NCBI RefSeq assembly: GCF_000767055.1
Contig: NZ_CP006764.1
Location: 2,418,001 to 2,482,000 of the forward strand
Reading direction: 5' to 3'
Length of the DNA: 64,000 nucleotides
DNA from: Corynebacterium doosanense CAU 212 = DSM 45436
Lineage (GTDB): Bacteria > Actinomycetota > Actinomycetes > Mycobacteriales > Mycobacteriaceae
In this document: in pieces, positions 8,659-16,363 of the stretch
How the letters are laid out: every line of letters begins with the position of its first letter
Position numbering within the stretch: the first letter of the stretch is position 1
Position numbers and translations under genes: made by a program
The notes under the pieces: generated by a model
The model's input: the letters and a program-made list of their open reading frames with translations, nothing else
Databases searched by the model: none
What the model was told of the DNA's origin: nothing

Positions 8659-9017
8659 TCCCGGATCACCACGGTGTGTGAGAAGTGTTTGATCACGGCG
8701 ATGGCGGTGTCCACCGGGTAGTTCTCCTGCACCTCACCCACGACCGCGTTGACCGAGGCCAAGAGCGCGTCGGCCAGCGGCGGGGTGATCTCCTGCCGGT
8801 TCCACAGCTTGAGCACCACCAGGGAGATCTCCTTGTTGGTCATGTCGACCGGGATGGAGCCGAGGGTCTCCAGCACGTAGCGGGTGATCAGCGGGCGGGT
8901 GACCTGGTGCAGCGGCTCCCCGGTGAGGGGGTCACGTCCGCAGGTGCACCACGTGGTGCCGATGTTCGGCATCGTCCAGACCCAGTCGGTCTCCAGGGGC
9001 GTGCTGTGGTTACTCAT
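8655..9017 (-). CDS. Conserved hypothetical protein, 120 residues
   Basis: The soluble, mostly helical protein has no motif I can assign. It contains TWCTCGRDPLTGEPLH (two Cys two residues apart) and then a helical part with TNKEISLVVLKLWNRQE. The ATG at 9017 is preferred over longer in-frame options because a perfect TAAACT -10 box (9025-9030) lies exactly 7 nt upstream. The gene converges on the aldo/keto reductase and the two stop codons interlock on the palindrome CTAG (8655-8658). It could be a small regulatory or adaptor protein, but nothing shows it. Confidence 0.75.
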   Translation of the reverse strand: MSNHSTPLETDWVWTMPNIGTTWCTCGRDPLTGEPLHQVTRPLITRYVLETLGSIPVDMTNKEISLVVLKLWNRQEITPPLADALLASVNAVVGEVQENYPVDTAIAVIKHFSHTVVIRD

Positions 9018-9096
9018 GCGCGTCAGTTTAACCGTTGCGGCTGGCGGGCCGCTCACCATCGCTTCATCCAGAGAAAGATTCCCCTAGAATAGTTGC

Positions 9097-9600
9097 ATGC
9101 GTGTCCAACTCTTTCCCGTCCTGGTCCTACCCGCCCTCGCCCTGACGGCCTGTGCCTCTGGCAGCGACTCCCCCGCCCCGGAGACGACCACCACGGAAAC
9201 GACCGTGGCCGAACAGTCATCTGCTTCGTCTGAGACAGCCCCGCCCTCGAGCTCGTCGGCGTCGTCGAGCTCCTCGGCTCCCGCTGCTGACTCCGTCGTC
9301 TTCGAGGACGGCGGGGTCCGCTTCACCGCCAACTCACAGGAATTCGGCTCGAACGGTGAGGACACCCTCGAGGTCTCCTGGGAGATCATGAACCCGCAGG
9401 GCGAATGTGCCCCGATCTACACGATCATGGGACCCGGTGACCTGCTGCTCTCCCTGGATCCCGCCGTCAACGGCTGCTCGGGTTCGGACACCGAGTTGTT
9501 CTCCCCCATCGCAGAGATGCCTGCAGGCACGTACGAGGTGACCGTGGTGGATGCCGCGGGCGGTGTCAACGGCACCTTCCCCGTCACCTACGCTCCGTAG
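9097..9600 (+). CDS. Secreted lipoprotein, Ser/Thr-rich linker, unknown domain
   Basis: A type II signal peptide ends in the lipobox LTAC, so the mature protein is lipid-anchored on the outer face of the membrane. About 45 residues of Ser, Thr, Pro and Ala follow as a flexible linker, then a roughly 100-residue domain with two Cys (GECAP and NGCSG) that could form a disulfide. The C-terminal pattern AGTYEVTVVDAAGG suggests a beta-sandwich. A TAGAAT -10 box lies 6 nt before the ATG. The domain's last 43 residues have a decayed copy directly downstream. Confidence 0.85.
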   Translation: MRVQLFPVLVLPALALTACASGSDSPAPETTTTETTVAEQSSASSETAPPSSSSASSSSSAPAADSVVFEDGGVRFTANSQEFGSNGEDTLEVSWEIMNPQGECAPIYTIMGPGDLLLSLDPAVNGCSGSDTELFSPIAEMPAGTYEVTVVDAAGGVNGTFPVTYAP

Positions 9601-9647
9601 CTACTCCCGGACCGCATCATGCGCTCGCCGCTCATGCATCTCCTGAG

Positions 9648-9794
9648 GAGTGTTCCGGCACCGTGACCTACCATTTTGATCCCGGGATGAACCGCCCGGA
9701 GGGAAAGTACGCGTTTTCGGTCGCGGACGAGGATCAACGCTTCAGCGGGTACTTTTCCGTCGCCTATACGCCGGCGAGCTCTCACGCCGTATAA
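9648..9794 (+). pseudogene. Remnant of a second copy of the upstream lipoprotein's C-terminus
   Basis: The frame from 9648 reads ECSGTVTYHFDPGMNRPEGK and ends at TAA 9792-9794. It aligns with the last part of the lipoprotein at 9097-9600: both have a Cys-Ser-Gly start, a P-x-G-x-Y/T-x-F/V-x-V core and end in an FxVxYxP motif (FSVAYTP versus FPVTYAP). No start codon, signal peptide or linker precedes it in frame, so it appears to be the surviving tail of a tandem duplicate. Its end overlaps the stop of the convergent gene at 9782. Confidence 0.6.
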
Positions 9795-10174
9795 CCCGGC
9801 GCGAGGTCGATGAGCCCGTCCGCTGCCAGCGATTCCAGCCAGTCCGTCAACCCCAGTGCGGGCGCGTCCGGTCCGACACTGACGGCGAGCACCCCGGCCG
9901 GCCCTTCCTCCACGCGACACCCGATCCCGAGCAGCGGGGACACCACGTCAATGCCGTAGGGCAGGATGCGCAGCGTGGAGTTCCCGCCGCGCACGGAGAC
10001 GGCGTCGACGTGCCAGCGTTCCCCGACGAGCACACATTCCACAATGTCACCGAGGGCCAGCTCGGTGTCCAGCAGCGGGATGGAGTCGATGACAAACAGT
10101 CCCCCGCCGATGTCCTTCGCCGCCAGCTCCTCGGTGTCCACGCCCGGCGCGTCCACGCGGGTGAGGATCCTCAC
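9782..10174 (-). CDS. Small DUF4265-like protein
   Basis: The 130-residue soluble protein has an N-terminal beta-rich portion, VDTEELAAKDIGGGLFVIDS followed by IPLL and LALGDIVECV, that recalls the DUF4265 family. The rest includes a GGNSTLRIL segment. The GTG at 10174 overlaps the stop of the glgC-like gene (GTGA), so the two are translationally coupled and probably one operon. A longer open frame runs back under glgC but has arginine-rich shadow composition and was discarded. Family membership is tentative. Confidence 0.65.
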   Translation of the reverse strand: MRILTRVDAPGVDTEELAAKDIGGGLFVIDSIPLLDTELALGDIVECVLVGERWHVDAVSVRGGNSTLRILPYGIDVVSPLLGIGCRVEEGPAGVLAVSVGPDAPALGLTDWLESLAADGLIDLAPGYTA

Positions 10175-11310
10175 GCGTTCTCGCTGGCCAGCACGGTGAT
10201 GTTGCCCGGCCCCGGCTTGGTCTCCCCCACCTGCTCCGCGGGGATGACGGCGCCGCGGTCGGCGATGACGGACTCCAGACGCGCACCCGCCGGCACGACC
10301 ACGTCCCCGAGCAGGAGGCTGCGGCGCACGACCGCACCCTTCTCCACCGTCACGCCCGGGCCGACGAGGCTGCTCTCCACCTCGCCGGCGATGATCGCGC
10401 CGGGGCAGATGAGCGAGGCGTCGACACGCGCGGCCGGGCTGATCCGGGCCGGGGTGGCGATGGTGAGGTTGGTGATCATCGGCCAGTCCTCGCTCTGCAG
10501 CGTGAGTTCGTCGCCCTCGATGAGGTCCATGTGTGCGCGGTAGTACGCGTCGATGGTGCCCAGGTCGCGCCAGTACCCGTCCATGCGGAACTCGTGCGTG
10601 GCCCGGTTCTCCACGAGCCACGGGATGATCGTCTCGCCGTAGTCCCCGAGCTCGGCACCGTCACTGCTGGTGCGCAGCTTATCGACGGCCTCGCGCAACG
10701 CCCCGACCGCAAACACAAATATCTCCGCGGCCACAACCTGTGACTCCGGATCCTCCGGCTTGTAGGCGTAGGACGTGACCCGCTTGTCGCCGTCGGTCTC
10801 GACCACGCCGTATCGGGAGGGGTCGGTGTCCACCTGCGTGGTCACGATGGTCAGGTCGCTGCCCAGCTCGCGGTGCTGTTCCAGCACGTCGCGGTAGTCC
10901 AGGCGGTAGAGGTGGTCGGCACTGAGCACAAGAACCTCGTCGGCGCCGGCGGCCTCCAGCTTGTCGATCTGCTGGTACAGCGCGTGCCCGTTGCCCTCGG
11001 AGAAACCGTCGTCCGCGTCCCCCTGGGCGGGCGGGATGATGCACAGGCCGCCGCGGGTGCCGTCGAGGTCCCACGGCCGCCCGCCGGCGAGGTGCTCGTT
11101 GAGATCACCGGGGCGGTACTGCTCGACCACCCAGACGTCGCGAAGCTCCGAGTGAACGAGGTTGGTGAGCGTGGCGTCGATAAGCCGGTAGTTGCCCGCG
11201 AGTGAGACCGCGGGTTTGGGCTGATGGTCGGTCAGCGGGGAGAGCCTGCTGCCGCGCCCTCCGGCGAGGATGAGCGCGACGGTGGCGGGCCTGGGGCCGA
11301 GGGAACTCAT
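10171..11310 (-). CDS. Glucose-1-phosphate adenylyltransferase-like nucleotidyltransferase
   Basis: Makes ADP-glucose (or another sugar nucleotide) from a sugar 1-phosphate. The N-terminal nucleotidyltransferase fold has ILAGGRGSRLSPLTDHQPKP (pyrophosphorylase signature) and VLSADHLYRLDY (metal-binding Asp); DGYWRDLGTIDAYYRAH matches the GlgC sugar-binding region; a left-handed beta-helix tail starts near residue 280. At 379 residues it is shorter and more diverged than the standard GlgC of about 405, so it could be a paralogue. A TAAACT -10 box at 11318-11323 lies 7 nt before the ATG (leaderless). Confidence 0.8.
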   Translation of the reverse strand: MSSLGPRPATVALILAGGRGSRLSPLTDHQPKPAVSLAGNYRLIDATLTNLVHSELRDVWVVEQYRPGDLNEHLAGGRPWDLDGTRGGLCIIPPAQGDADDGFSEGNGHALYQQIDKLEAAGADEVLVLSADHLYRLDYRDVLEQHRELGSDLTIVTTQVDTDPSRYGVVETDGDKRVTSYAYKPEDPESQVVAAEIFVFAVGALREAVDKLRTSSDGAELGDYGETIIPWLVENRATHEFRMDGYWRDLGTIDAYYRAHMDLIEGDELTLQSEDWPMITNLTIATPARISPAARVDASLICPGAIIAGEVESSLVGPGVTVEKGAVVRRSLLLGDVVVPAGARLESVIADRGAVIPAEQVGETKPGPGNITVLASENA

Positions 11311-11327
11311 GCCGCCCAGTTTACAAA

Positions 11328-11618
11328 TCAGTGCTCGCGCAGTGCCTCGATCAGCTCGTCCTTGTTCATGCTGGAGCGGCCCTCGATCTCCAGCTCAGAG
11401 GCGCGCTCGTGCAGCTCATCGACGGTCCAGTCCTCGTAACTGCCGGACTCCCCGCCCTTCTCGCCGACCTTGTCGCGGCCCTCGTTGGCGGCGGCGTTGG
11501 CGATGCGTGCCGACTTTTCTTTGCTGTTGCCCTCCTGCCGGAGCTTCTCGTAGAGCTCGCCGTCCTTGACCGACGGTCCGCCGGGCGTCTTCTCGGGGTT
11601 CTTGTCGCTGTTGGTCAT
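11328..11618 (-). CDS. Small Rho N-terminal/SAP-like domain protein
   Basis: The highly charged 96-residue protein has a C-terminal helix-turn-helix-like fold, YEDWTVDELHERASELEIEG followed by RSSMNKDELIEALREH, which matches the Rho_N/SAP nucleic-acid-binding module. The N-terminal half is disordered and lysine-rich (SKEKSARIANAAANEGRDK). A nucleic-acid-associated role is likely. The ATG at 11618 lies 7 nt from a TAAACT -10 box (11626-11631) that overlaps by two bases the -10 box of the divergent M20 gene, so the two promoters may exclude each other. Confidence 0.8.
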   Translation of the reverse strand: MTNSDKNPEKTPGGPSVKDGELYEKLRQEGNSKEKSARIANAAANEGRDKVGEKGGESGSYEDWTVDELHERASELEIEGRSSMNKDELIEALREH

Positions 11619-11642
11619 GCCCGTCAGTTTAGGCTTGCGCGC

Positions 11643-12674
11643 ATGGATCTTCTCCGGGAACTCATCCGCATCCCCAGCATCTCCCGCGACCACGACGGGC
11701 AGCGACGCGTCCAGGAGACCTGCCTCGACGCGCTTCCCGGGCTCGAGGTTCAGCGCTCCCGCGACGGCGTGCCCTGGGCGTTGGTGTCCACCACTCCGGC
11801 ACCGGCCGTGCTCTTTGTCTGCCACACGGACACCGTCCCCGTCTCGGGCGACTGGTCCCGCGACCCCTTCAGCGGGGAGCTTATCGACGGCCGCCTGATC
11901 CACGGCCGCGGAAGCGTCGACATGAAGGGTGGGCTGGCGGCCGCGGTCAACGCTGTCGCCTTCGCCGCGCGGGAGGGCCGCAGCGCTGGTCTGCTCATGA
12001 CCTCGGACGAGGAGATCGGCGCGCTGGGGGCGACGCAGGCGGCTGCCGAGCTGTCGTTGGCGCAGCCGCCCGCGCTAGTGGTGGTTCCCGAGGCCACGGA
12101 CAACAAATTCTCCCGCGGCCACCGCGGCGTGGCGTGGTTCTGGGTCCACGCCCGCGGCCGTTCCGCGCACGCCTCCACGCCCTCCGAGGGAGTGAACGCG
12201 ATCTCCCTGCTGAGCGAGCACGTCATCTCGCGCCTGGACACCCTCCCCGCCAATACCGATGCCTACCTGGGCACCGACACCGTGAATCTGGGAGCGATCA
12301 ATGGTGGGCAGGCCCCGAACATGGTTCCCGACCATGCGGAGCTGACCCTGGATCTGCGCACCGTCGCCGGCACCTCCGGAATCCGGGAGTGGCTGGACAA
12401 GCTGCCCGGCGAATTCAGCGTGGACCAGGTCGTGGAACTGGCGCCGCTGCGCACCGACGCCGTGCCGCCGATCATGACCGAGTTCGAGGATCTGGGGCCG
12501 CTTCCCTACTGCACCGACGGATCCGTGCTCACACCGCTGATCGGCGACGCTCCCGTGATCATCTGGGGCCCAGGAGGCGGCGACCAGATGCACACCGTCG
12601 ACGAGGTGCTGTCCGTCGCCTCCTATGAGCAGGCGGTGGCGAACTTCCGGCGGGTCGTGGCGGAGCTGGGGTAG
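11643..12674 (+). CDS. M20-family metallopeptidase (DapE/ArgE-like)
   Basis: A zinc-dependent deacylase: HTDTVPV and GRGSVDMKGG give the first metal ligands, LLMTSDEEIGALGA the catalytic Glu and next ligand, VVPEATDNK another, and QMHTVDE the last His. At 343 residues it has succinyl-diaminopimelate desuccinylase length, so a role in lysine and peptidoglycan precursor synthesis is possible; an acylamino-acid hydrolase is the alternative. Leaderless: TAGGCT at 11630-11635, then 7 nt, then ATG. Confidence 0.85.
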   Translation: MDLLRELIRIPSISRDHDGQRRVQETCLDALPGLEVQRSRDGVPWALVSTTPAPAVLFVCHTDTVPVSGDWSRDPFSGELIDGRLIHGRGSVDMKGGLAAAVNAVAFAAREGRSAGLLMTSDEEIGALGATQAAAELSLAQPPALVVVPEATDNKFSRGHRGVAWFWVHARGRSAHASTPSEGVNAISLLSEHVISRLDTLPANTDAYLGTDTVNLGAINGGQAPNMVPDHAELTLDLRTVAGTSGIREWLDKLPGEFSVDQVVELAPLRTDAVPPIMTEFEDLGPLPYCTDGSVLTPLIGDAPVIIWGPGGGDQMHTVDEVLSVASYEQAVANFRRVVAELG

Positions 12675-12700
12675 GCGGGGGTTGGCTTATGCTTGCTCCC

Positions 12701-13090
12701 ATGTCCAAACTCATCACCGTCGTCGGCGCGGTCCTGGTCCGCGACGGCGTGGTCTTCGCCGTGCAGCGCGGCCCCGGGAGAGCGCTGGAAGGGAAATGGG
12801 AGTTTCCCGGCGGCAAGGTCGAGCCCGGCGAGGACCCGCGCGAGGCGCTGACCCGGGAGATTCGCGAAGAACTCGGCTGCGACGTAACTGTGGGCGAGTT
12901 CCTCACCACCACCGAGTACGAGTACGACTTTGGCACCGTCATTTTGAGCACGTATTACTGCACCTTGGCCGCGGGCGAACCGCAGCTGAGCGAGCACACC
13001 GACAGCGTGTGGCTCCGGCCCGGCGCGCTGCCCGACCTCGACTGGGCACCCGCCGACATTCCAGCGGTAGCCCTGATTGCCGGCGCATGA
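12701..13090 (+). CDS. NUDIX hydrolase (MutT-like)
   Basis: Hydrolyses a nucleoside diphosphate linked to another group, for example 8-oxo-dGTP. The complete NUDIX box is present: GGKVEPGEDPREALTREIRE followed by ELG (the G-x5-E-x7-R-E-U-x-E-E-x-G-U pattern). With 129 residues it is a minimal single-domain enzyme. A TATGCT -10 box (12688-12693) lies 7 nt before the ATG. Its stop overlaps the start of the helicase gene (ATGA at 13087-13090), so the two are translationally coupled, which suggests a shared job in a repair or defence operon. Confidence 0.93.
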   Translation: MSKLITVVGAVLVRDGVVFAVQRGPGRALEGKWEFPGGKVEPGEDPREALTREIREELGCDVTVGEFLTTTEYEYDFGTVILSTYYCTLAAGEPQLSEHTDSVWLRPGALPDLDWAPADIPAVALIAGA

Positions 13091-15990
13091 ACGAGTTCCC
13101 CTCCATCGCGCCCAATGTCGAGTACGGATTCCTCGACGCGCACGTCAACTCCGACCGACTCCACCACCCGTTGTTGGTGTCCAACACCGATGACTCGACG
13201 ATGTACAAGGCCATCTGCGACGAGCTGGCGCGTTCGCAGTCTTTCACCTTCTCGGTCGCCTTCATCACCAACTCCGGCCTGGCCCTGCTCAAGCAGGCCC
13301 TGGTCGACTTCCGCGGCCGCGGCACCATCATCACCTCGACCTACCAAGACTTCAACGAGCCCAACGCGTTCCGCGAGCTTCTTAACCTCGACAACGTCGA
13401 TGCCTACGTCGTCAGCGCCGATGATTCCGAGGGGTTTCACGCCAAGGGTTACCTCTTCCGCCAGGACTTTGGCCTGACCGCGATCGTGGGCAGCTCCAAC
13501 CTCACCTCCCAGGCGCTGAAGGTTAACCAGGAGTGGAATCTGCGGTTTTCCGCCCTTGCCGGCGGGCACATCGTGGGGCAGCTCGACGCCGCGGTGGCCA
13601 AGCAGCGCGATCGGGCGATTCCGCTCACCCACGCGTGGATCGACGACTACGAAATCCGCCGTCGCCCACGCATCCTGCCGCCGCTCACCCGAACCAGCGC
13701 CCAGCTGGTGCCCAACCGCATGCAAAAGGCAGCGCTCGAGGCGCTTCGTGAGCTTGTCGACGAGGGCAAGAAGCGCGCCCTCATCGTCTCGGCCACGGGC
13801 ACCGGCAAGACGATCCTCGCCGCTTTCGCCGCCCGCTCCGCCGCGCCGGAGAGGCTGCTGTTCATCGCCCACCGAGAGCAGATTCTTACCAAGGCCAAAC
13901 AGTCTTTTCAGGATGTCTTCGACGCGCCATCCGAGGACTTCGGCCTCTACGTCGGCGGCACCAAACAGCTGGACAGACGCTACGTATTCGCGTCCTATCA
14001 GTCACTCATCCACGGCGACACTCTCAACGGGATTGATCCACGCGACTTCGACTACATCATCATCGACGAGGTCCACCGTGCGGGTGCCGAGAGCTACCGG
14101 CGCATCATCAACCACTTCAGGCCGGCCTTCCTCCTGGGGCTGACCGCCACGCCGGAGCGCACGGACGGCGCCAATGTCTTCGAGCTCTTCGACTACAACG
14201 TCGCCTACGAGATCCGCCTGCAAGAGGCGATGAGCGCAAAAATGCTCTCGCCGTTTCACTACTACGGAATCGCCGACTTCGAGGACGCGTGGGGGCGAAC
14301 TGTGGGCGACGAGACGTCGATAAGTGATCTTCTTAGCGACGAACGAGTCGACTATGTCGTGGAGATGCTGCGGGTCTATGGCTTCCCGCGCGACGTGCGG
14401 GGACTCATCTTCTGCAGCCGCAACGAGGAGGCGGCGCTGCTCTCCGAGAAGCTCAACGAGCGCAGTGTCAACGACCGCGAGCTGCGCACCGTCGCGCTCT
14501 CGGGCAAGGACTCCGAGGCGGTGCGCGAGGCCAGCGTGCAGCGGCTGGAGGCGGGCGAGCTCGATTACATCATCACCGTGGACATCTTTAACGAGGGCAT
14601 TGATATCCCGGCCGTCAATCAGGTCGTGCTCCTGCGAGGGACGCAGTCGAGCATCATCTTCACTCAGCAGCTGGGGCGAGGCCTGCGCAAGGCGGAGGGT
14701 AAGGACCACCTGCGGGTCATCGACTTCATTGGCAATTACGCCCGGAATTACCTCATTGCCATTGCTCTCACTGGTGATCGCACGGGAAACAAAAACGGGA
14801 TTCGGGAGAAGACGCAGCGTAAGGCCGCCGGGATCGGGATGGGCGACTCAAGCATCAGCTTCGACCCGGTTTCTCAGCAGCGGGTGTTCGCGGCGCTGTC
14901 TAAGGCACAGCTCACTGGAAAGCGGCAGTTCAAGGAGGCAATTGCCGACCTCAGCCACCGGCTGGGCCAGGTACCCAGGCTCTATGACTTCGCCAGCTTC
15001 GACTCAATGGATCCGTTCACGATGGCCTCGAAATCCGGCGATTATTGGAGTTTGCTCGCCGACCTGAAATTCGTCGAGCGTCGGCCTTCCCTGCCGGAGG
15101 CTCAGCACCTGCGCTACCTCAGCACGGAGGTACTCAACGGGTTGCGCCCGCACGAGGCGTTGATTCTGCAGGAGTTGCTGGTTCGGCGGGTGATGAGTGC
15201 GGAGGAGATCCGCTCGTTGCTGGTTGCTCGGGAGACGACTGCTGGGGACGACGTCGTTGCTTCTGCCGGGCGAGTCTTGACCTCAGAGTTCTTTAACTCC
15301 CGCCGCCGGGCCGAGCTGGGCAACATCGCCTTTGTGTCTATTTCGGACGAGGGGTGGTCGCTGGATCATCGCTTCGCCGAGTTGTACTTCGCCTACTCGG
15401 CCGAGGGAGATCGCGGGTACACGGCGCAGTCCTTCCGACACCACGTCGACGATCTGCTCCGGACCTCGCTGTATCTCACCGAGTCGCAGCATTCCTGGAC
15501 CGGCGATCTCGTGGTTGGCCAGCAATACGGCAGGAAAGACGTCTGCCGGCTGCTGCTGTGGGAGAAGAACGAAGAGTCGACGATCTACGGGTACAAGGTC
15601 GACCGCGTCACCTCTACCTGCCCGCTCTTTGTCACCTACGACAAGCATCCCGACGTCTCTGCCAGCACGATGTATCACGACGAACTCCGCAGCCCCTCCC
15701 TCATGGAGTGGTACTCCAAGAGCGGGCGAACGCTGCGCAGCAAGGAGCTTGCACCGATCCTGGGCAACCAGGTGGACCTGCACGTGTTTGTGAAAAAGAG
15801 CGATGCCGAAGGCAAGATCTTCTTCTACCTCGGGGAGGCGGAAAGCACGAACGCCAAGCAGTCCACCATAGCGGGGAAGGACGACGCGTCGCTCAATGTC
15901 GTCACCATGGAGCTAGAGTTTGACTCCCCCATCGAGCAGGGTCTTTATGACTACCTCGTCCATGACGGCGTAGTGGAAGCGGCCACCTAG
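13087..15990 (+). CDS. PLD-nuclease/DEAH helicase/DUF3427 fusion protein
   Basis: The 967-residue protein has, in order: a phospholipase-D-type nuclease domain with a single HKD-like motif (FHAKGYLFRQD, then IVGSSNLTSQ, residues about 115-145); a superfamily 2 helicase core with Walker A SATGTGKT, DEVH Walker B (IIIDEVHRAG), LLGLTATPERTDG, VDIFNEGIDIP and motif VI QQLGRGLRKAEGK; and a C-terminal DUF3427 region (about 690-967) with GRKDVCRLLLWEKNEES. The layout resembles restriction-type or defence helicases that cut nucleic acid. It overlaps the NUDIX gene by 4 nt. A housekeeping repair role is not excluded, as similar genes are widespread in actinobacteria. Confidence 0.9.
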   Translation: MNEFPSIAPNVEYGFLDAHVNSDRLHHPLLVSNTDDSTMYKAICDELARSQSFTFSVAFITNSGLALLKQALVDFRGRGTIITSTYQDFNEPNAFRELLNLDNVDAYVVSADDSEGFHAKGYLFRQDFGLTAIVGSSNLTSQALKVNQEWNLRFSALAGGHIVGQLDAAVAKQRDRAIPLTHAWIDDYEIRRRPRILPPLTRTSAQLVPNRMQKAALEALRELVDEGKKRALIVSATGTGKTILAAFAARSAAPERLLFIAHREQILTKAKQSFQDVFDAPSEDFGLYVGGTKQLDRRYVFASYQSLIHGDTLNGIDPRDFDYIIIDEVHRAGAESYRRIINHFRPAFLLGLTATPERTDGANVFELFDYNVAYEIRLQEAMSAKMLSPFHYYGIADFEDAWGRTVGDETSISDLLSDERVDYVVEMLRVYGFPRDVRGLIFCSRNEEAALLSEKLNERSVNDRELRTVALSGKDSEAVREASVQRLEAGELDYIITVDIFNEGIDIPAVNQVVLLRGTQSSIIFTQQLGRGLRKAEGKDHLRVIDFIGNYARNYLIAIALTGDRTGNKNGIREKTQRKAAGIGMGDSSISFDPVSQQRVFAALSKAQLTGKRQFKEAIADLSHRLGQVPRLYDFASFDSMDPFTMASKSGDYWSLLADLKFVERRPSLPEAQHLRYLSTEVLNGLRPHEALILQELLVRRVMSAEEIRSLLVARETTAGDDVVASAGRVLTSEFFNSRRRAELGNIAFVSISDEGWSLDHRFAELYFAYSAEGDRGYTAQSFRHHVDDLLRTSLYLTESQHSWTGDLVVGQQYGRKDVCRLLLWEKNEESTIYGYKVDRVTSTCPLFVTYDKHPDVSASTMYHDELRSPSLMEWYSKSGRTLRSKELAPILGNQVDLHVFVKKSDAEGKIFFYLGEAESTNAKQSTIAGKDDASLNVVTMELEFDSPIEQGLYDYLVHDGVVEAAT

Positions 15991-15993
15991 CCG

Positions 15994-16173
15994 CTAGTTC
16001 TCGGTGGCTTTGTCCGGCTCCCTCTCCTTGCCCTTGCGCTGATACGCCATGATCAGCCAGACAACGCCGGCAGCGATCAGGACGTAGCCCGCTGCCGACA
16101 TGTCGGTGGGGGTCTGGCTTCCGGTGAGGATGAGGACAATCCCGACGACGATAAACACTATGGGCAGGGTCAT
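15994..16173 (-). CDS. Small two-helix membrane protein, 59 residues
   Basis: The short frame reads MTLPIVFIVVGIVLILTGSQ, a polar turn, a second helix around AAGYVLIAAGVVWLIMAY and a charged tail (QRKGKEREPDK). Two membrane spans with a cytoplasmic basic tail are predicted. A TAAAAT -10 box (16182-16187) lies 8 nt before the ATG, consistent with near-leaderless expression. It converges on the helicase gene, three bases apart. No family was recognised. Confidence 0.65.
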   Translation of the reverse strand: MTLPIVFIVVGIVLILTGSQTPTDMSAAGYVLIAAGVVWLIMAYQRKGKEREPDKATEN

Positions 16174-16284
16174 GCCCGTACATTTTACTTCCGGGCGGGA
16201 AACTTGTCGCAGCGACCGCGTCCGCTCGCCCTGCCGTTAGCGCAGGCCGGGGCGGGGCCGAGGAACCCCCGCCGGCTGGATCTA

Positions 16285-16350
16285 CCCATAAGGACGAGTA
16301 GGTGATTCCCAAAAAGACGAGTAGAGCGTGCCCAAAAAGACGAGTAACGC
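16285..16350. repeat. Three 23-bp direct repeats (iterons) before the ATPase promoter
   Basis: Units start at 16285, 16308 and 16331, each beginning CCCA and carrying the core AGACGAGTA or AGGACGAGTA. The spacing is exactly 23 bp, about two helical turns, so a protein could bind all three on one face. The last repeat touches the TAAAGT -10 box (16351-16356) of the ATPase gene, which points to a role as operator. Confidence 0.85.
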
Positions 16351-16363
16351 TAAAGTCCCAGGT

